DNA of 43,558 nt from Promethearchaeota archaeon (GTDB taxonomy: Archaea > Asgardarchaeota > Lokiarchaeia > Sigyniarchaeales > SOKP01). Within the stretch, counting starts at the first letter, position 1. Each line of letters opens with the position of its first letter. Both the position numbers and the translations under genes were made by a program. Below, piece after piece: positions 34,630 to 43,308 of this stretch. Below the pieces are notes generated by a model. The model did no database searches and was not told where the DNA came from. It saw only the letters and a list, made by a program, of their open reading frames with translations. The stretch covers positions 1 to 43,558 of the forward strand of contig JABCSY010000025.1 of the NCBI GenBank assembly GCA_018238625.1, given 5' to 3'.

Positions 34630-37053
34630 ATGAAAAAAGTAAGAACAAAAAAGCAATCAATTGTAGTTCTGTTAATCATTCTATTTTCAGCAATAAATTT
34701 GAGCTTTCTGGCTACTATGATTAAAGCTGGACCGAATGTCCCCGAAGAACACGCAAATAACAGTTGGCATTGGGGCGTTGATGTTGGAGACGAACTTTAT
34801 TGGGAAGTTGAGATTATAACGACAAACGCATCAAGCGGAGAAGTTACCATGATGTTTAAAGATGTCTGGATTTATAATATAACCTCTATTGAAAATGTTA
34901 CTATAGATTATTTAGGAGTAAACGATTTTTCGCAAGTAAACGCTACTCAATGCTATTATAACCTTACAACTGACGAAATAGATCCGTATGATGATCCCTC
35001 AGAATTCGCTCTTTTTGGATATAATAATTCAGATTCCATTCAGCATAAATATCGAGCAGGGATGGGTGCAGCTCCATACATACTTCCCTTAAATGGATCA
35101 AACAATATAGAAGTTGAGATTCTAGCTGGTATCCTTAATGATTCATTATATAACCCTCTTTCTAATCAACCAGTCAATCAATTCGACGCTTATTCATTCA
35201 ACACGGGGGATAATAGTATTACTTTTACAAATTCGACCGATAATTATTACCTTTACATGGAGTACGATTCAACAAGTGGGATTATGCTATATGCCGAAGG
35301 GTATTTATTAATCGACATGGAAGATCCGATGTTATTAAATTTCACAACGCAAAGAGTTTATGATTATGATATAACTGACGAAGTTGAATGGGGTGTTGAT
35401 GTTGGAGATACTATATATTACGATTGGACAGAATATGGTGAATATTACGATGTCGAATTTTATATTACTAATATTTCTGAGGTGATGCTCCCGAAATCAT
35501 ATAATTGTTTCTTTGAAGAGGATATTCCAATGATGTTCGAAGTTGTTTATGCAAATATATCATTATGGAATGGAACACATTACTCTTTAAAAGACCCTTT
35601 ATATGATATTCCAATTGGGACTGCAAATAATTTCTATATCCAATATTTTGAATCTGAACCAAGAGAGTTCATCATACTCATTCCCAATAATACGCTTAGA
35701 GAAGATATTGAATATATGTGGAATCTTGACACCATACGTATTATGGAAATGCCATTTACTGAAGTTATTTTAACCGAGAATGGTAATTTTGAATTTACAC
35801 TGCAAAATTCTTCGAGTAATTTTATAGTGAAAACTATAATGGAAAAATCAACTGGAATAACTCAATCGTTTTTAATGCAAGATGGTTCAGACTTAGTATA
35901 CTACGAAATAAAAAATATGACGCTAGTCGAATGGGATGTTGAAATAGGCGATGTTGTTTACTATAAGCTAAATTCTCGAGATGGAGAGATATATATGAGA
36001 GCAACAATTGTCGAAACTGACGGTGAGTTCTATAATTTGACAGAATGGGAGCTGGAGAGCGACGGACTTTTCACGAAAATACCTGGACAACCTGAAATGC
36101 AATTCTTTGTGAGTGTCTTTGCTGATTTTGAAGCGTTTGACAAAGAAACAGGAACTTGGGAAAGTGAAGAAGGTGGCTTGTTCCTTGAAGCCAATACATA
36201 TTGGCCAATCTCACTTACCGCTATGTTTGGAGCTACAGCACCACCATTATTTATACCTCTAGGTTTTACAGGAGAGGATTTTGAGGGTCTCTTTGGAATA
36301 TTAAGCAGCGTGTTTGATGAGATGACCTTCACTGAAGGTCGCGCTAATCTTAGAAATTCAACGCTCGGCAAAGAATATGATACGTATATCGACATATCTA
36401 CAGGTCAAATAACATTTATGGGAGGTTGGTTGAATATGCCTTGGGGAGATGACACTGATTGGATGTATATGACATTATATCCAATGCACAACGAAACGCT
36501 TCATTCTGGAACAAATAGCATTTCCGTCTCTAGTGATGCGGTAAGTGAATTAGCAGTATCTAATATTGAAATTATTACTAACAATACAGGTATAGAAGCA
36601 GTAAATGCTCTTTTAGCTTATAATCCTACAAATACCTCGATCACCAATGGAACTGTCCTTTATTATAACGATCTTTTAATAAGCAACAGTACGGGATTAG
36701 AGAACTTAACATTCTACATAAAATTCGATGATACCTTTGACCTAAATAACTATAACCTTACATTTTGGGCGTGGAACATGAGTGGTAACAACGAATGGGA
36801 AGCAGCACCTCCAGAGGAGATAGCAGATATAATCGTTTATGATTACGACGATAATTCTTTGACAATTTACTTTCCAGTAGAAGGTAGCTCAGGGGCGATT
36901 TCAATTATTATGGCGCTCTCATATGTATATATAGGCAGTGATCCAACTCCTGGAGGTATCCCGGGATACCCCCTATTACTAACTCTTGGAATGCTATCAA
37001 TAGGTTTGATTGCTTTAATAGTGATACACTTAAAAAAAGTTAAGAAATTTTAA
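34630..37053 (+). CDS. Large surface protein with three repeated VGD domains and C-terminal sorting helix
   Basis: 807 residues: signal peptide (hydrophobic ~12-32, then IKAGPNVPEEH), and an ectodomain in which WGVDVGDELYWEVE, WGVDVGDTIYYDW and WDVEIGDVVYYKL open three domains of ~220 residues each. A distinct domain (~620-775, with many acidic and Asn residues) follows. The C-terminus is GGIPGYPLLLTLG, a hydrophobic helix and KKVKKF, a PGF-like sorting signal. More than twenty N-x-S/T sites suggest glycosylation. AGGG precedes the ATG. It is probably a major envelope or S-layer-associated protein. The VGD phrase also opens the 29089 protein. Confidence 0.8.
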   Translation: MKKVRTKKQSIVVLLIILFSAINLSFLATMIKAGPNVPEEHANNSWHWGVDVGDELYWEVEIITTNASSGEVTMMFKDVWIYNITSIENVTIDYLGVNDFSQVNATQCYYNLTTDEIDPYDDPSEFALFGYNNSDSIQHKYRAGMGAAPYILPLNGSNNIEVEILAGILNDSLYNPLSNQPVNQFDAYSFNTGDNSITFTNSTDNYYLYMEYDSTSGIMLYAEGYLLIDMEDPMLLNFTTQRVYDYDITDEVEWGVDVGDTIYYDWTEYGEYYDVEFYITNISEVMLPKSYNCFFEEDIPMMFEVVYANISLWNGTHYSLKDPLYDIPIGTANNFYIQYFESEPREFIILIPNNTLREDIEYMWNLDTIRIMEMPFTEVILTENGNFEFTLQNSSSNFIVKTIMEKSTGITQSFLMQDGSDLVYYEIKNMTLVEWDVEIGDVVYYKLNSRDGEIYMRATIVETDGEFYNLTEWELESDGLFTKIPGQPEMQFFVSVFADFEAFDKETGTWESEEGGLFLEANTYWPISLTAMFGATAPPLFIPLGFTGEDFEGLFGILSSVFDEMTFTEGRANLRNSTLGKEYDTYIDISTGQITFMGGWLNMPWGDDTDWMYMTLYPMHNETLHSGTNSISVSSDAVSELAVSNIEIITNNTGIEAVNALLAYNPTNTSITNGTVLYYNDLLISNSTGLENLTFYIKFDDTFDLNNYNLTFWAWNMSGNNEWEAAPPEEIADIIVYDYDDNSLTIYFPVEGSSGAISIIMALSYVYIGSDPTPGGIPGYPLLLTLGMLSIGLIALIVIHLKKVKKF

Positions 37054-37059
37054 AAATAA

Positions 37060-37072
37060 TTTTTTTTTTTTT
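37060..37072 (+). terminator. Poly-T terminator after large surface protein
   Basis: Thirteen consecutive T's seven bases past the stop codon; strong archaeal terminator. Confidence 0.6.
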
Positions 37073-37288
37073 AATTTTTAATAATTTAGTTGCAACTAAT
37101 TTTCTATTTAAAAAAGTTAGAATTCTATATTTCTTTACTGAATCGATTAAATTCTTTATTTAGATTTATATATGCAAACAAATTTCTAAGAATAATTAAA
37201 AAATTTTAAATATATTCGAATCTTAATTAATTATTAAGAATATGAACGAAAGTTTATCCTTAAATTCATCTGACGACGATGATGACAT

Positions 37289-37843
37289 ATGGAAGCTCGA
37301 GATACAAAAGGCAAAATTGTTAAAGAGACTTTTCCATCTGAAATGGTTTCAATTGTGGGAGATATTTTCGCGGGAATCGTTCTTTCTATTTTTATAGCCT
37401 CTTTTGAGAGCTTTATAATACTTATTCTAATTATACCCGCTTTGCTTTCTCTAAGGGGAAATTTAAGCGGTCCTTTTATAGCAAGGACATCAAGAGATTT
37501 AATTATCGGAGAGTTCAATTTAAAATCATGGTTAGAGAATATACTAGCAACCTATGCGCTAGCTTTAATAACTGCGATAGTAATTGGAATTCTGAGTATT
37601 TTTTTAAATCTGTTATTAGTTAGACTCTTTATTTTTCCTATTGGTTTGTTAATTGTTATACCGATAATTTCGATTCTATTGACATTAACGGTTTCAATTC
37701 CTTGTTCGACTGCCTTAAATTATCTCGCGTTTAAGCGCGGTTTAGATCCAAATAACATTGTTAATCCTATAATGACAGCCATAGATGATTTTATTACGGT
37801 TATTAGCTTCTCTTTAACAATTATTTTGCTGGGGGTGCCGTAA
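37289..37843 (+). CDS. MgtE/SLC41-like cation transporter half, first
   Basis: 184 residues with about five membrane helices. It opens with KIVKETFPSEM, similar to the start of the MgtE membrane domain, and contains the polar PCSTALNYLAFKRGLDPNN loop found in both halves here. Archaea often encode this permease as two half-size genes, and the second follows after three bases. Together they should form a ten-helix divalent-cation (Mg) channel or transporter. No ribosome site precedes this ATG. An overlapping frame from ATG 37242 reads MNESLSLNSSDDDDDIWKLE and may be the true N-terminus, joined by a one-base shift (see finding). Confidence 0.8.
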   Translation: MEARDTKGKIVKETFPSEMVSIVGDIFAGIVLSIFIASFESFIILILIIPALLSLRGNLSGPFIARTSRDLIIGEFNLKSWLENILATYALALITAIVIGILSIFLNLLLVRLFIFPIGLLIVIPIISILLTLTVSIPCSTALNYLAFKRGLDPNNIVNPIMTAIDDFITVISFSLTIILLGVP

Positions 37844-37846
37844 ATT

Positions 37847-38398
37847 TTGAATTACTTTAAAAAGATATTTAAGGAGTCTATAATAGTCGTTATTATTAGT
37901 TCCATTATGGGTCTCTTCTCAGGAACGCTTTTATCCAACAATAAAGAGATTTTATATGCCTTTCCAATTATTTTATTAGTTTTACCTTCTCTAAATTCTT
38001 TAATTGGTGATATTTCTACGGTTTTAATTTCGCGTCTTACTTCACACCTATATTTAGGTACCCTTTCTCCAAAAATACAAGTTTCTGATAGATTAAAGCA
38101 AGATTTTTATGGGTTACTTATAACAATTTTATTAAGCCTAGTTGCATTAATAAGCTTAGGATACATATTTGGAAGTGCAACTGGAATAGAAATCGTTAAT
38201 CCGTTGTTGATAATATCTATTATAATTATTACTATTTTGATTCTTTTTGGCTTGATGTTTGTGTTATTATTTATTAGTTCTATTTTAATATTTAAGAAAG
38301 GTAAAGATCCCAATAATTTTTTAATTCCCATGGTAACATCTTTAGCAGATTTTCTAACGCCAATGTTTATTATAATTTTTATACAATTATTTATTTAA
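37847..38398 (+). CDS. MgtE/SLC41-like cation transporter half, second
   Basis: Paralogous to the preceding half (183 residues, five helices) and ending with the same polar loop theme (KKGKDPNNFLIPMVTSLADF). It starts at a TTG behind GGGGGTG, three bases after the previous stop. The PhoU-domain protein begins 16 bases later. In archaea such half-permeases sit next to PhoU/TrkA-C proteins (COG3273 type), which probably gate or regulate them. Confidence 0.8.
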   Translation: MNYFKKIFKESIIVVIISSIMGLFSGTLLSNNKEILYAFPIILLVLPSLNSLIGDISTVLISRLTSHLYLGTLSPKIQVSDRLKQDFYGLLITILLSLVALISLGYIFGSATGIEIVNPLLIISIIIITILILFGLMFVLLFISSILIFKKGKDPNNFLIPMVTSLADFLTPMFIIIFIQLFI

Positions 38399-38414
38399 AT
38401 ACATAAAAACGAGA

Positions 38415-39980
38415 GTGAGAAATTCAATTAAGCCACTTGAAAAAAAAAGAAAGAAGAAAGAATTTCAATACCAACCTATATCTCTAAAAGATATTTTGAG
38501 AGAGATGAAACAAAAAATTGATCTAATGATCGACCTCGCCTATAGCGCGATTAAATTTAGTAGTAAAGAGATAGCAGACGAAGCTACTAAAATCGAAAAG
38601 CGCATCCACGAGTTAACTTTTCTGTTGAATTTACAAATTACTCAAACACAGATAGGGGGTTTTAAAGAAGCCAAGAGATTAGAACCAATTGTAGTAATGG
38701 GTTATTCAATTGATAAAATGTCGGACGCCCTTGCGGATATTGCTCGCGTTGTTTATATAAATAGCGACATATCTGAATTTACACAACTCTTTTGGGACGA
38801 AGTTCCTGAACCAATAGTAAAAATAAACATTAAAGAGAATGTCCACACCTTTTATGTAAAAGCAGAAGGTACTGATGGTACAACAAGCAATTATGCCTCA
38901 ATCACATTTTCAATTGATACCACATTTATAGATACAGATGATGATGGATGGTCAGACTCAGATGAACAAAAATATGGTACCGATCCAAATAATCCAGATA
39001 ATTATCCATTAGACACTGATGGTGATGGCATACCTAACTCTGTTGATAACGATGATGATGCCGATGGTTACAGTGATGATATGGAACAATCATATGGAAC
39101 AAATCCCCTTAACCTAGATGATTATCCACTTGATACTGACAATGATGGCGTACCAGATGAGGATTCACCTGATGAAAAATACACTGGAGATATTGATGAT
39201 GACGATGATAATTTAATCGATACCATAGAAACTCGTCTTGGATCAAATCCAAAAGATGAATCAGACGTAAAGAAAATTTATATCACTGGAGAAGCGTACT
39301 ATCTTGTCGATACATCTCAGAACGGAATCTATGATATTCTCTACAATCCAACCAGTGATACAACAACAGCGGTAGAAAAACAAGGTGAAACCTATCTCAT
39401 CGACAAAAATGGAGATGCTGCTTGGGATTACACCTATAATATTGCAGATGGATCAATATCTACTCATGAAAAAGAACAATTCATCATATGGATATTCCTA
39501 TTCTTAACAATAATAATATTTATCATATCCTCTATCTTTTTGTATTATCGGAGATATCAACCTAGAAGAGTTCATAAAATACCTAAACGCTTTAAAATCC
39601 CATTTGAAATACCATCAATTAGAAAAAAACATTTGGAAGACTATGCAGGTGACCAAGATACTGCAGTAATGATCAACCAAACAAAAATATTACTCCAAAA
39701 CATACAACATGATGTTACAAGATATATGGACAAACTTAGTCAGATAGAAGATCAAATTGCAATAACCCAACTAAGTAAAGACAAACAGATAACAATTCCT
39801 CAAGAAGAAGAGATTGTTGAATTAGATGATACTCCCGATATAACAAAACCAGAGTTAAAAGAAACATTTTCTAAAGATATTGAAACAAAGATAGATGAAA
39901 TGTTATCAGATGAATTAGAAAAAAAAGTAGATTGTCTTTTATCAAAACTTGATAAAAAGGATAAAAACCAAATAAAATAA
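38415..39980 (+). CDS. Chimeric ORF: PhoU-domain protein fused to thrombospondin-type-3 membrane protein
   Basis: Residues 1-~141 are a PhoU-like helical domain (KEIADEATKIEKRIHELTFLL, then YSIDKMSDALADIARVV) followed by the FWDEVPEPIVKINIKEN linker that normally leads into a TrkA-C domain. At about residue 142 (base ~38840) this is replaced by the end of an Ig-like domain (YASITFSIDTT). Three Asp-rich type-3 repeats (DTDGDGIPNSVDNDDD and relatives), a transmembrane helix (~355-378) and a cytosolic acidic helical tail follow. The second part is a euryarchaeal-style exported protein whose signal peptide is missing. The first part has lost its TrkA-C domain. A cytosolic regulator joined to an ectodomain without an export signal makes no topological sense, so I read this as a chimeric join. 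Confidence 0.75.
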   Translation: MRNSIKPLEKKRKKKEFQYQPISLKDILREMKQKIDLMIDLAYSAIKFSSKEIADEATKIEKRIHELTFLLNLQITQTQIGGFKEAKRLEPIVVMGYSIDKMSDALADIARVVYINSDISEFTQLFWDEVPEPIVKINIKENVHTFYVKAEGTDGTTSNYASITFSIDTTFIDTDDDGWSDSDEQKYGTDPNNPDNYPLDTDGDGIPNSVDNDDDADGYSDDMEQSYGTNPLNLDDYPLDTDNDGVPDEDSPDEKYTGDIDDDDDNLIDTIETRLGSNPKDESDVKKIYITGEAYYLVDTSQNGIYDILYNPTSDTTTAVEKQGETYLIDKNGDAAWDYTYNIADGSISTHEKEQFIIWIFLFLTIIIFIISSIFLYYRRYQPRRVHKIPKRFKIPFEIPSIRKKHLEDYAGDQDTAVMINQTKILLQNIQHDVTRYMDKLSQIEDQIAITQLSKDKQITIPQEEEIVELDDTPDITKPELKETFSKDIETKIDEMLSDELEKKVDCLLSKLDKKDKNQIK

Positions 39981-40000
39981 ATTTTAATGTGGAAGAAACA

Positions 40001-41017
40001 ATGAATATAAAAAAAACACTTACCATAATAGCATTGCTATTATTTCTACTAATTTTTTCTACAATAACCTCTGCAGATATATCTGTTCAACCCATTGAAA
40101 TATCAATCAATATGAACAATGATTTCATAAATGGAAACACATCAAAAAAAATCACAATAACAAACAATAATGACTACAATTTTAATGTTACATGGTACAA
40201 AGAACATCCAAATTCTATAAGGCCAAATAGAACAAACATATCTGATTTATCCTGGATAGATGTAGAACCAAAATGGATAATTATCCCACCGAAAGAAAAA
40301 GGAGAATTCTACATTTATCTCAACATACCAAATGTTGATGAAAACCTTCATAATGCAGAAGGAGTGGAATTAAAAGGCATAATATATGGAGGAAGAGATT
40401 CAGATACCTCTGTTCCTGTGGAAGAAGCATTTAACTGGGAGCATGGTATTATAACCAAGGGAGCTTCCCTTGAATCAGAAACAACAGCAGCAACACTTGG
40501 TTCTGTTGGAAAAAGAGTTTTTAATCCAATGTCAAACCTTGATTTTTTATCTGTTCCGATTGCTAAATATATAGAAAACAATCTTGATTTTGGTAAAAAC
40601 GCATCAGATCCATTAAAAATATTTTCAGTTAATTATTTTATTAAAGATAAAGAAGGTAATTTTTTAAATGAAAAAACTGATAAATCTATATGGATTAAAT
40701 GGATGGATCTCAGGTGTCATAATGAAGCAAATGCCATTAAAACACCTACAGGGTATATACCTGAATATGAAAATTTAAAAAATTTATTCAGTAATGTTTT
40801 AAATAAAGACTATTCTAAAGAAGATTATAAAAATCAATTTACAATAAGAATACCGGAAAATCTGTCTAAAATTGAAAGGATAATTGATATTTATAAAAAT
40901 AAAATACCAAACACACCTGATATTCTTTTTAAACTGCTTGAAGAGCAAAAACAGCGATTACAGGATTATAAAGATAAATATGGTGACTACATTTCACCAT
41001 TTGATTTAAAGGAATAA
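40001..41017 (+). CDS. Chimeric ORF: secreted archaeal protein N-terminus fused to GTP-PEPCK C-terminal half
   Basis: From the ATG at 40001 (GGAAG upstream) residues ~1-25 are a signal peptide, and residues to ~115 an exported beta-sandwich (TSKKITITNNNDYNFNVTWY, SWIDVEPKWIIIPP). At about base 40355 it turns into phosphoenolpyruvate carboxykinase (GTP): GIIYGGRDSDTSVPVEEAF, FNPMSNLDFLSVPIAKY, TPTGYIPEYENLK and the end YGDYISPFDLKE are the usual C-terminal half. The kinase P-loop and the metal-binding residues of the N-terminal half are missing, so no working enzyme could come from this ORF. pckG encodes a cytosolic enzyme; fusion to a signal peptide is not sensible biologically. Confidence 0.8.
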   Translation: MNIKKTLTIIALLLFLLIFSTITSADISVQPIEISINMNNDFINGNTSKKITITNNNDYNFNVTWYKEHPNSIRPNRTNISDLSWIDVEPKWIIIPPKEKGEFYIYLNIPNVDENLHNAEGVELKGIIYGGRDSDTSVPVEEAFNWEHGIITKGASLESETTAATLGSVGKRVFNPMSNLDFLSVPIAKYIENNLDFGKNASDPLKIFSVNYFIKDKEGNFLNEKTDKSIWIKWMDLRCHNEANAIKTPTGYIPEYENLKNLFSNVLNKDYSKEDYKNQFTIRIPENLSKIERIIDIYKNKIPNTPDILFKLLEEQKQRLQDYKDKYGDYISPFDLKE

Positions 41018-41029
41018 TAGGAGGAAATT

Positions 41030-41464
41030 ATGGCTGCAAAAGAAACAATGGATAGAGAAGTAGAAGAAGAAAAAAACATTAAAACTATTTTATCAGAAGA
41101 TATTGACTATTCCGGAAATCTTAAATTCAGCACATCTTTAAAAATTAAAGGAAAATTTAAAGGTGAAATTGATGCTACCGGTCATCTCTTTATCGGGCAA
41201 AAAGCCTTTGTTAAAGCCAATATTAAAGCAAAACAAATTACCATCTATGGAAAAATTAATGGAAATGTTGAAGCTTTTGAAAAAATTGAGCTTTTAAACA
41301 ATGCAGAATTAACAGGAGACGTTAAGACACCTGATATAATTATCCAGAGCGGTTGTTTTTTTAATGGCAACTGTATTATGACCCAAAAAGATACACATAA
41401 AATACAGCCTATTATAGAACAAAAAAACATCAAACCTGAATTTAAAGACGAAAAAAAGAAATAA
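41030..41464 (+). CDS. Bactofilin family cytoskeletal protein
   Basis: 144 residues with the DUF583 beta-helix: after a charged N-terminus, regular strands (SLKIKGKFKGEIDATGHLFIG, then KQITIYGKINGNVEAFEKI and ELTGDVKTPDIIIQSG), ending in a Lys-rich tail. Bactofilins self-assemble without nucleotide and organise cell-shape and envelope functions in bacteria. GGAGG lies ten bases before the ATG, and the gene follows the PEPCK fragment after 12 bases, so the piece from ~40.36 kb through here looks like intact bacterial DNA. Confidence 0.9.
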   Translation: MAAKETMDREVEEEKNIKTILSEDIDYSGNLKFSTSLKIKGKFKGEIDATGHLFIGQKAFVKANIKAKQITIYGKINGNVEAFEKIELLNNAELTGDVKTPDIIIQSGCFFNGNCIMTQKDTHKIQPIIEQKNIKPEFKDEKKK

Positions 41465-41484
41465 TTTAAAAAATAATTTAATAC

Positions 41485-41513
41485 TTGACATTTAAATTAC
41501 ATTTGTTTATTAT
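41485..41513 (+). promoter_or_regulatory. Bacterial sigma70-type promoter
   Basis: Perfect -35 box TTGACA (41485-41490), a 17-base spacer and TATTAT as -10 (41508-41513); transcription would start near 41520. Such a match is a bacterial, not archaeal, signal. Confidence 0.75.
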
Positions 41514-41523
41514 ATGTTAATTC

Positions 41524-41668
41524 GCTGGTTACAGAACCATGTCAAACCAGCATAATTATTACGCTGGTTCGGGTTTCATAAACCGAACCATAATAACATA
41601 AAGGTTCGAGTTGTGAAACTCGAACCAGCATCATTTCATTCGATGGTTTGAGTTTCATAACTTGAACC
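41524..41668 (+). repeat. Array of four related palindromes (REP-like)
   Basis: Units at 41524-41551, 41566-41589, 41603-41626 and 41645-41668 form stems of seven to ten pairs built on the theme GGTTCGAGTT...AACTCGAACC, usually flanked by GCTGGTT/AACCAGC. The sequences differ but base pairing is kept (including G-U pairs in the last), pointing to selection on structure. Confidence 0.8.
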
Positions 41669-41796
41669 AGCATAGCTATCTACACAAAAGTTATGGTTAA
41701 TTTATATTGAAATGGGAGGTGGTAAAAGTTAATCTAATCTTCTTAGTCCAACCATATAAACATACATTAAATTAAAAATCCTAAAAAGGAGGAAAC

Positions 41797-43308
41797 ATGA
41801 ATAAATCAAAATTTTTTATATTTTTAATAACTTTATTAATTTTACCAGCTATGGCTTTTGGTTATGGTGTTGACATGAATGGTAAATACGGCAGTTTTGG
41901 AAGTAGGGCAACTGCAGGTATGTGGTATGATGAGACTGATGTTCTTTTTAATGCACCAGTACGACTCTGGGAATTTAATGGAACTGCTCTTTTAACCTCA
42001 TTTGGAAATTACAGAAACTATAATAATTTAGCCGGTGCAACATTTTTGGATTGGAGTACTCCAACCAGTACTTATTATGCTGTTGGTGCTATTGGTAAAC
42101 CATTATGGTTGTTAGGAATGGACAGTATCCGAGGCGGTATTTATACTTTCCAGTTTGGAACAAAAGTAAATACTTATGATTTGGATACAGAAGGAACACC
42201 AGATTCAGAAGGAAACTATAGCAAAAACGATGTAGTCTATAATACAACAGATGGTTCTATTATCAGTAGTGAATCATGGGATGGTAAAGACATGGCTTAC
42301 TATAATGATACATCCATACAGGTTATTTCTGTTGGTTTAGCTTATAAACTAAGTGATGACATGACTTTTGGTGTTGGATTACAACTTGATAAAGATATTG
42401 ATTGTTTAACTACTGCCGGTGAAAAGAATTATTCAGATACTGATCATCTTGCTGTCCCTGTTTTACAAACAAGTGCTAAAATTATTTATCCTGAAAATGA
42501 TGCTGCTGATATGAATTCTGAATCTGAATATGCTTTAAATGCACAATTAGGATTAAAAATGGGAGATCAGATGAAAGTTAATGCACTCTTAATGGTAAAA
42601 TTGGTCTCAAAAAACAATCCTAATTCTTATGATTTAGATGCAATAGACATTTCTGCACAGGTATATGATACTGATATTTATGAAACTTATACTGAAACTA
42701 TAAATGTTAGTCAGGCTGATTATAATGATTATGCATGGGATGCTAATATAGGTGTTACTCTACTTGCTGATGGTGGTCAAAAAGGAACAACTGAATATGA
42801 AGATGACCGATCTGGTATGGATATTGGTTTAGGAGTAGATGTAGATTATGAATATGACAAGATATGTATCCTCACACCAAGTGCTTTCTTTATAACAAGA
42901 ATGGGTATGAGTATTGATGCAACAAAAACTGAAAAATATTCAATCCTAGCAAAACAGAGAGTTGCAGCAGCTACATTAGATACTTACACACATACTGATA
43001 CAGTTGTATATACAGAAGATGATGGTTCAGAAGGACAAACAACATGGGGAGCTGGTTTAAAAATCGATTTTATTAATTTAAAAGATATTATTCATAGGAC
43101 AATCAGTGACAACGATGAAACAGTCATAGCTTCAAGTGAGGGCTCAGTTGTTATGCTGGATGAAAACGAATGGTCAAATATTAAAGAGACCCTTCGACTT
43201 CTCAGTGATAAGGAATCATTAGTTGCACTGATAGAGTCACATGCTATAAGAGATCAGGGTGGAAAGCCGGAAGGTTTGAGCGTTGAAGAAGCTTTTGGCG
43301 ATGTATAA
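41797..43308 (+). CDS. Chimeric ORF: outer-membrane beta-barrel protein fused to YefM-type antitoxin
   Basis: Residues 1-22 are a bacterial signal peptide (ILPAMAFGYG), and residues to ~425 alternate polar/hydrophobic strands rich in Tyr, Gly and Asp, fitting an outer-membrane porin-like barrel (YAVGAIGKPLWLLGMD, FGVGLQLDKD, WGAGLKIDF). No terminal aromatic strand follows. From ~426 (base 43072) the sequence is a YefM/Phd-type antitoxin lacking only about its first ten residues: INLKDIIHRTISDNDETV, SEGSVVMLDENEW, KETLRLLSDKESL. The YoeB toxin gene overlaps the stop by eight bases. The antitoxin half therefore belongs with the toxin, and the barrel half to a different locus. The barrel family is uncertain. 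Confidence 0.75.
   Translation: MNKSKFFIFLITLLILPAMAFGYGVDMNGKYGSFGSRATAGMWYDETDVLFNAPVRLWEFNGTALLTSFGNYRNYNNLAGATFLDWSTPTSTYYAVGAIGKPLWLLGMDSIRGGIYTFQFGTKVNTYDLDTEGTPDSEGNYSKNDVVYNTTDGSIISSESWDGKDMAYYNDTSIQVISVGLAYKLSDDMTFGVGLQLDKDIDCLTTAGEKNYSDTDHLAVPVLQTSAKIIYPENDAADMNSESEYALNAQLGLKMGDQMKVNALLMVKLVSKNNPNSYDLDAIDISAQVYDTDIYETYTETINVSQADYNDYAWDANIGVTLLADGGQKGTTEYEDDRSGMDIGLGVDVDYEYDKICILTPSAFFITRMGMSIDATKTEKYSILAKQRVAAATLDTYTHTDTVVYTEDDGSEGQTTWGAGLKIDFINLKDIIHRTISDNDETVIASSEGSVVMLDENEWSNIKETLRLLSDKESLVALIESHAIRDQGGKPEGLSVEEAFGDV

Larger units (their letters stand above)
41465..41796 (+). other. 332-base leader region between bactofilin and outer-membrane protein
   Basis: No gene. It contains a bacterial promoter (41485-41513), a run of four palindromic units (41524-41668) and, at its end, the ribosome binding site AAAGGAGGAAAC of the outer-membrane protein gene. 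If the promoter is used, all four hairpins lie in the 5' untranslated leader. Confidence 0.7.

Noticed and set aside
41524..41668. CRISPR array
   Set aside because: The units are palindromes that vary in sequence, with spacers of only ~14-19 bases, and there are no cas genes; REP-like palindromes fit better.
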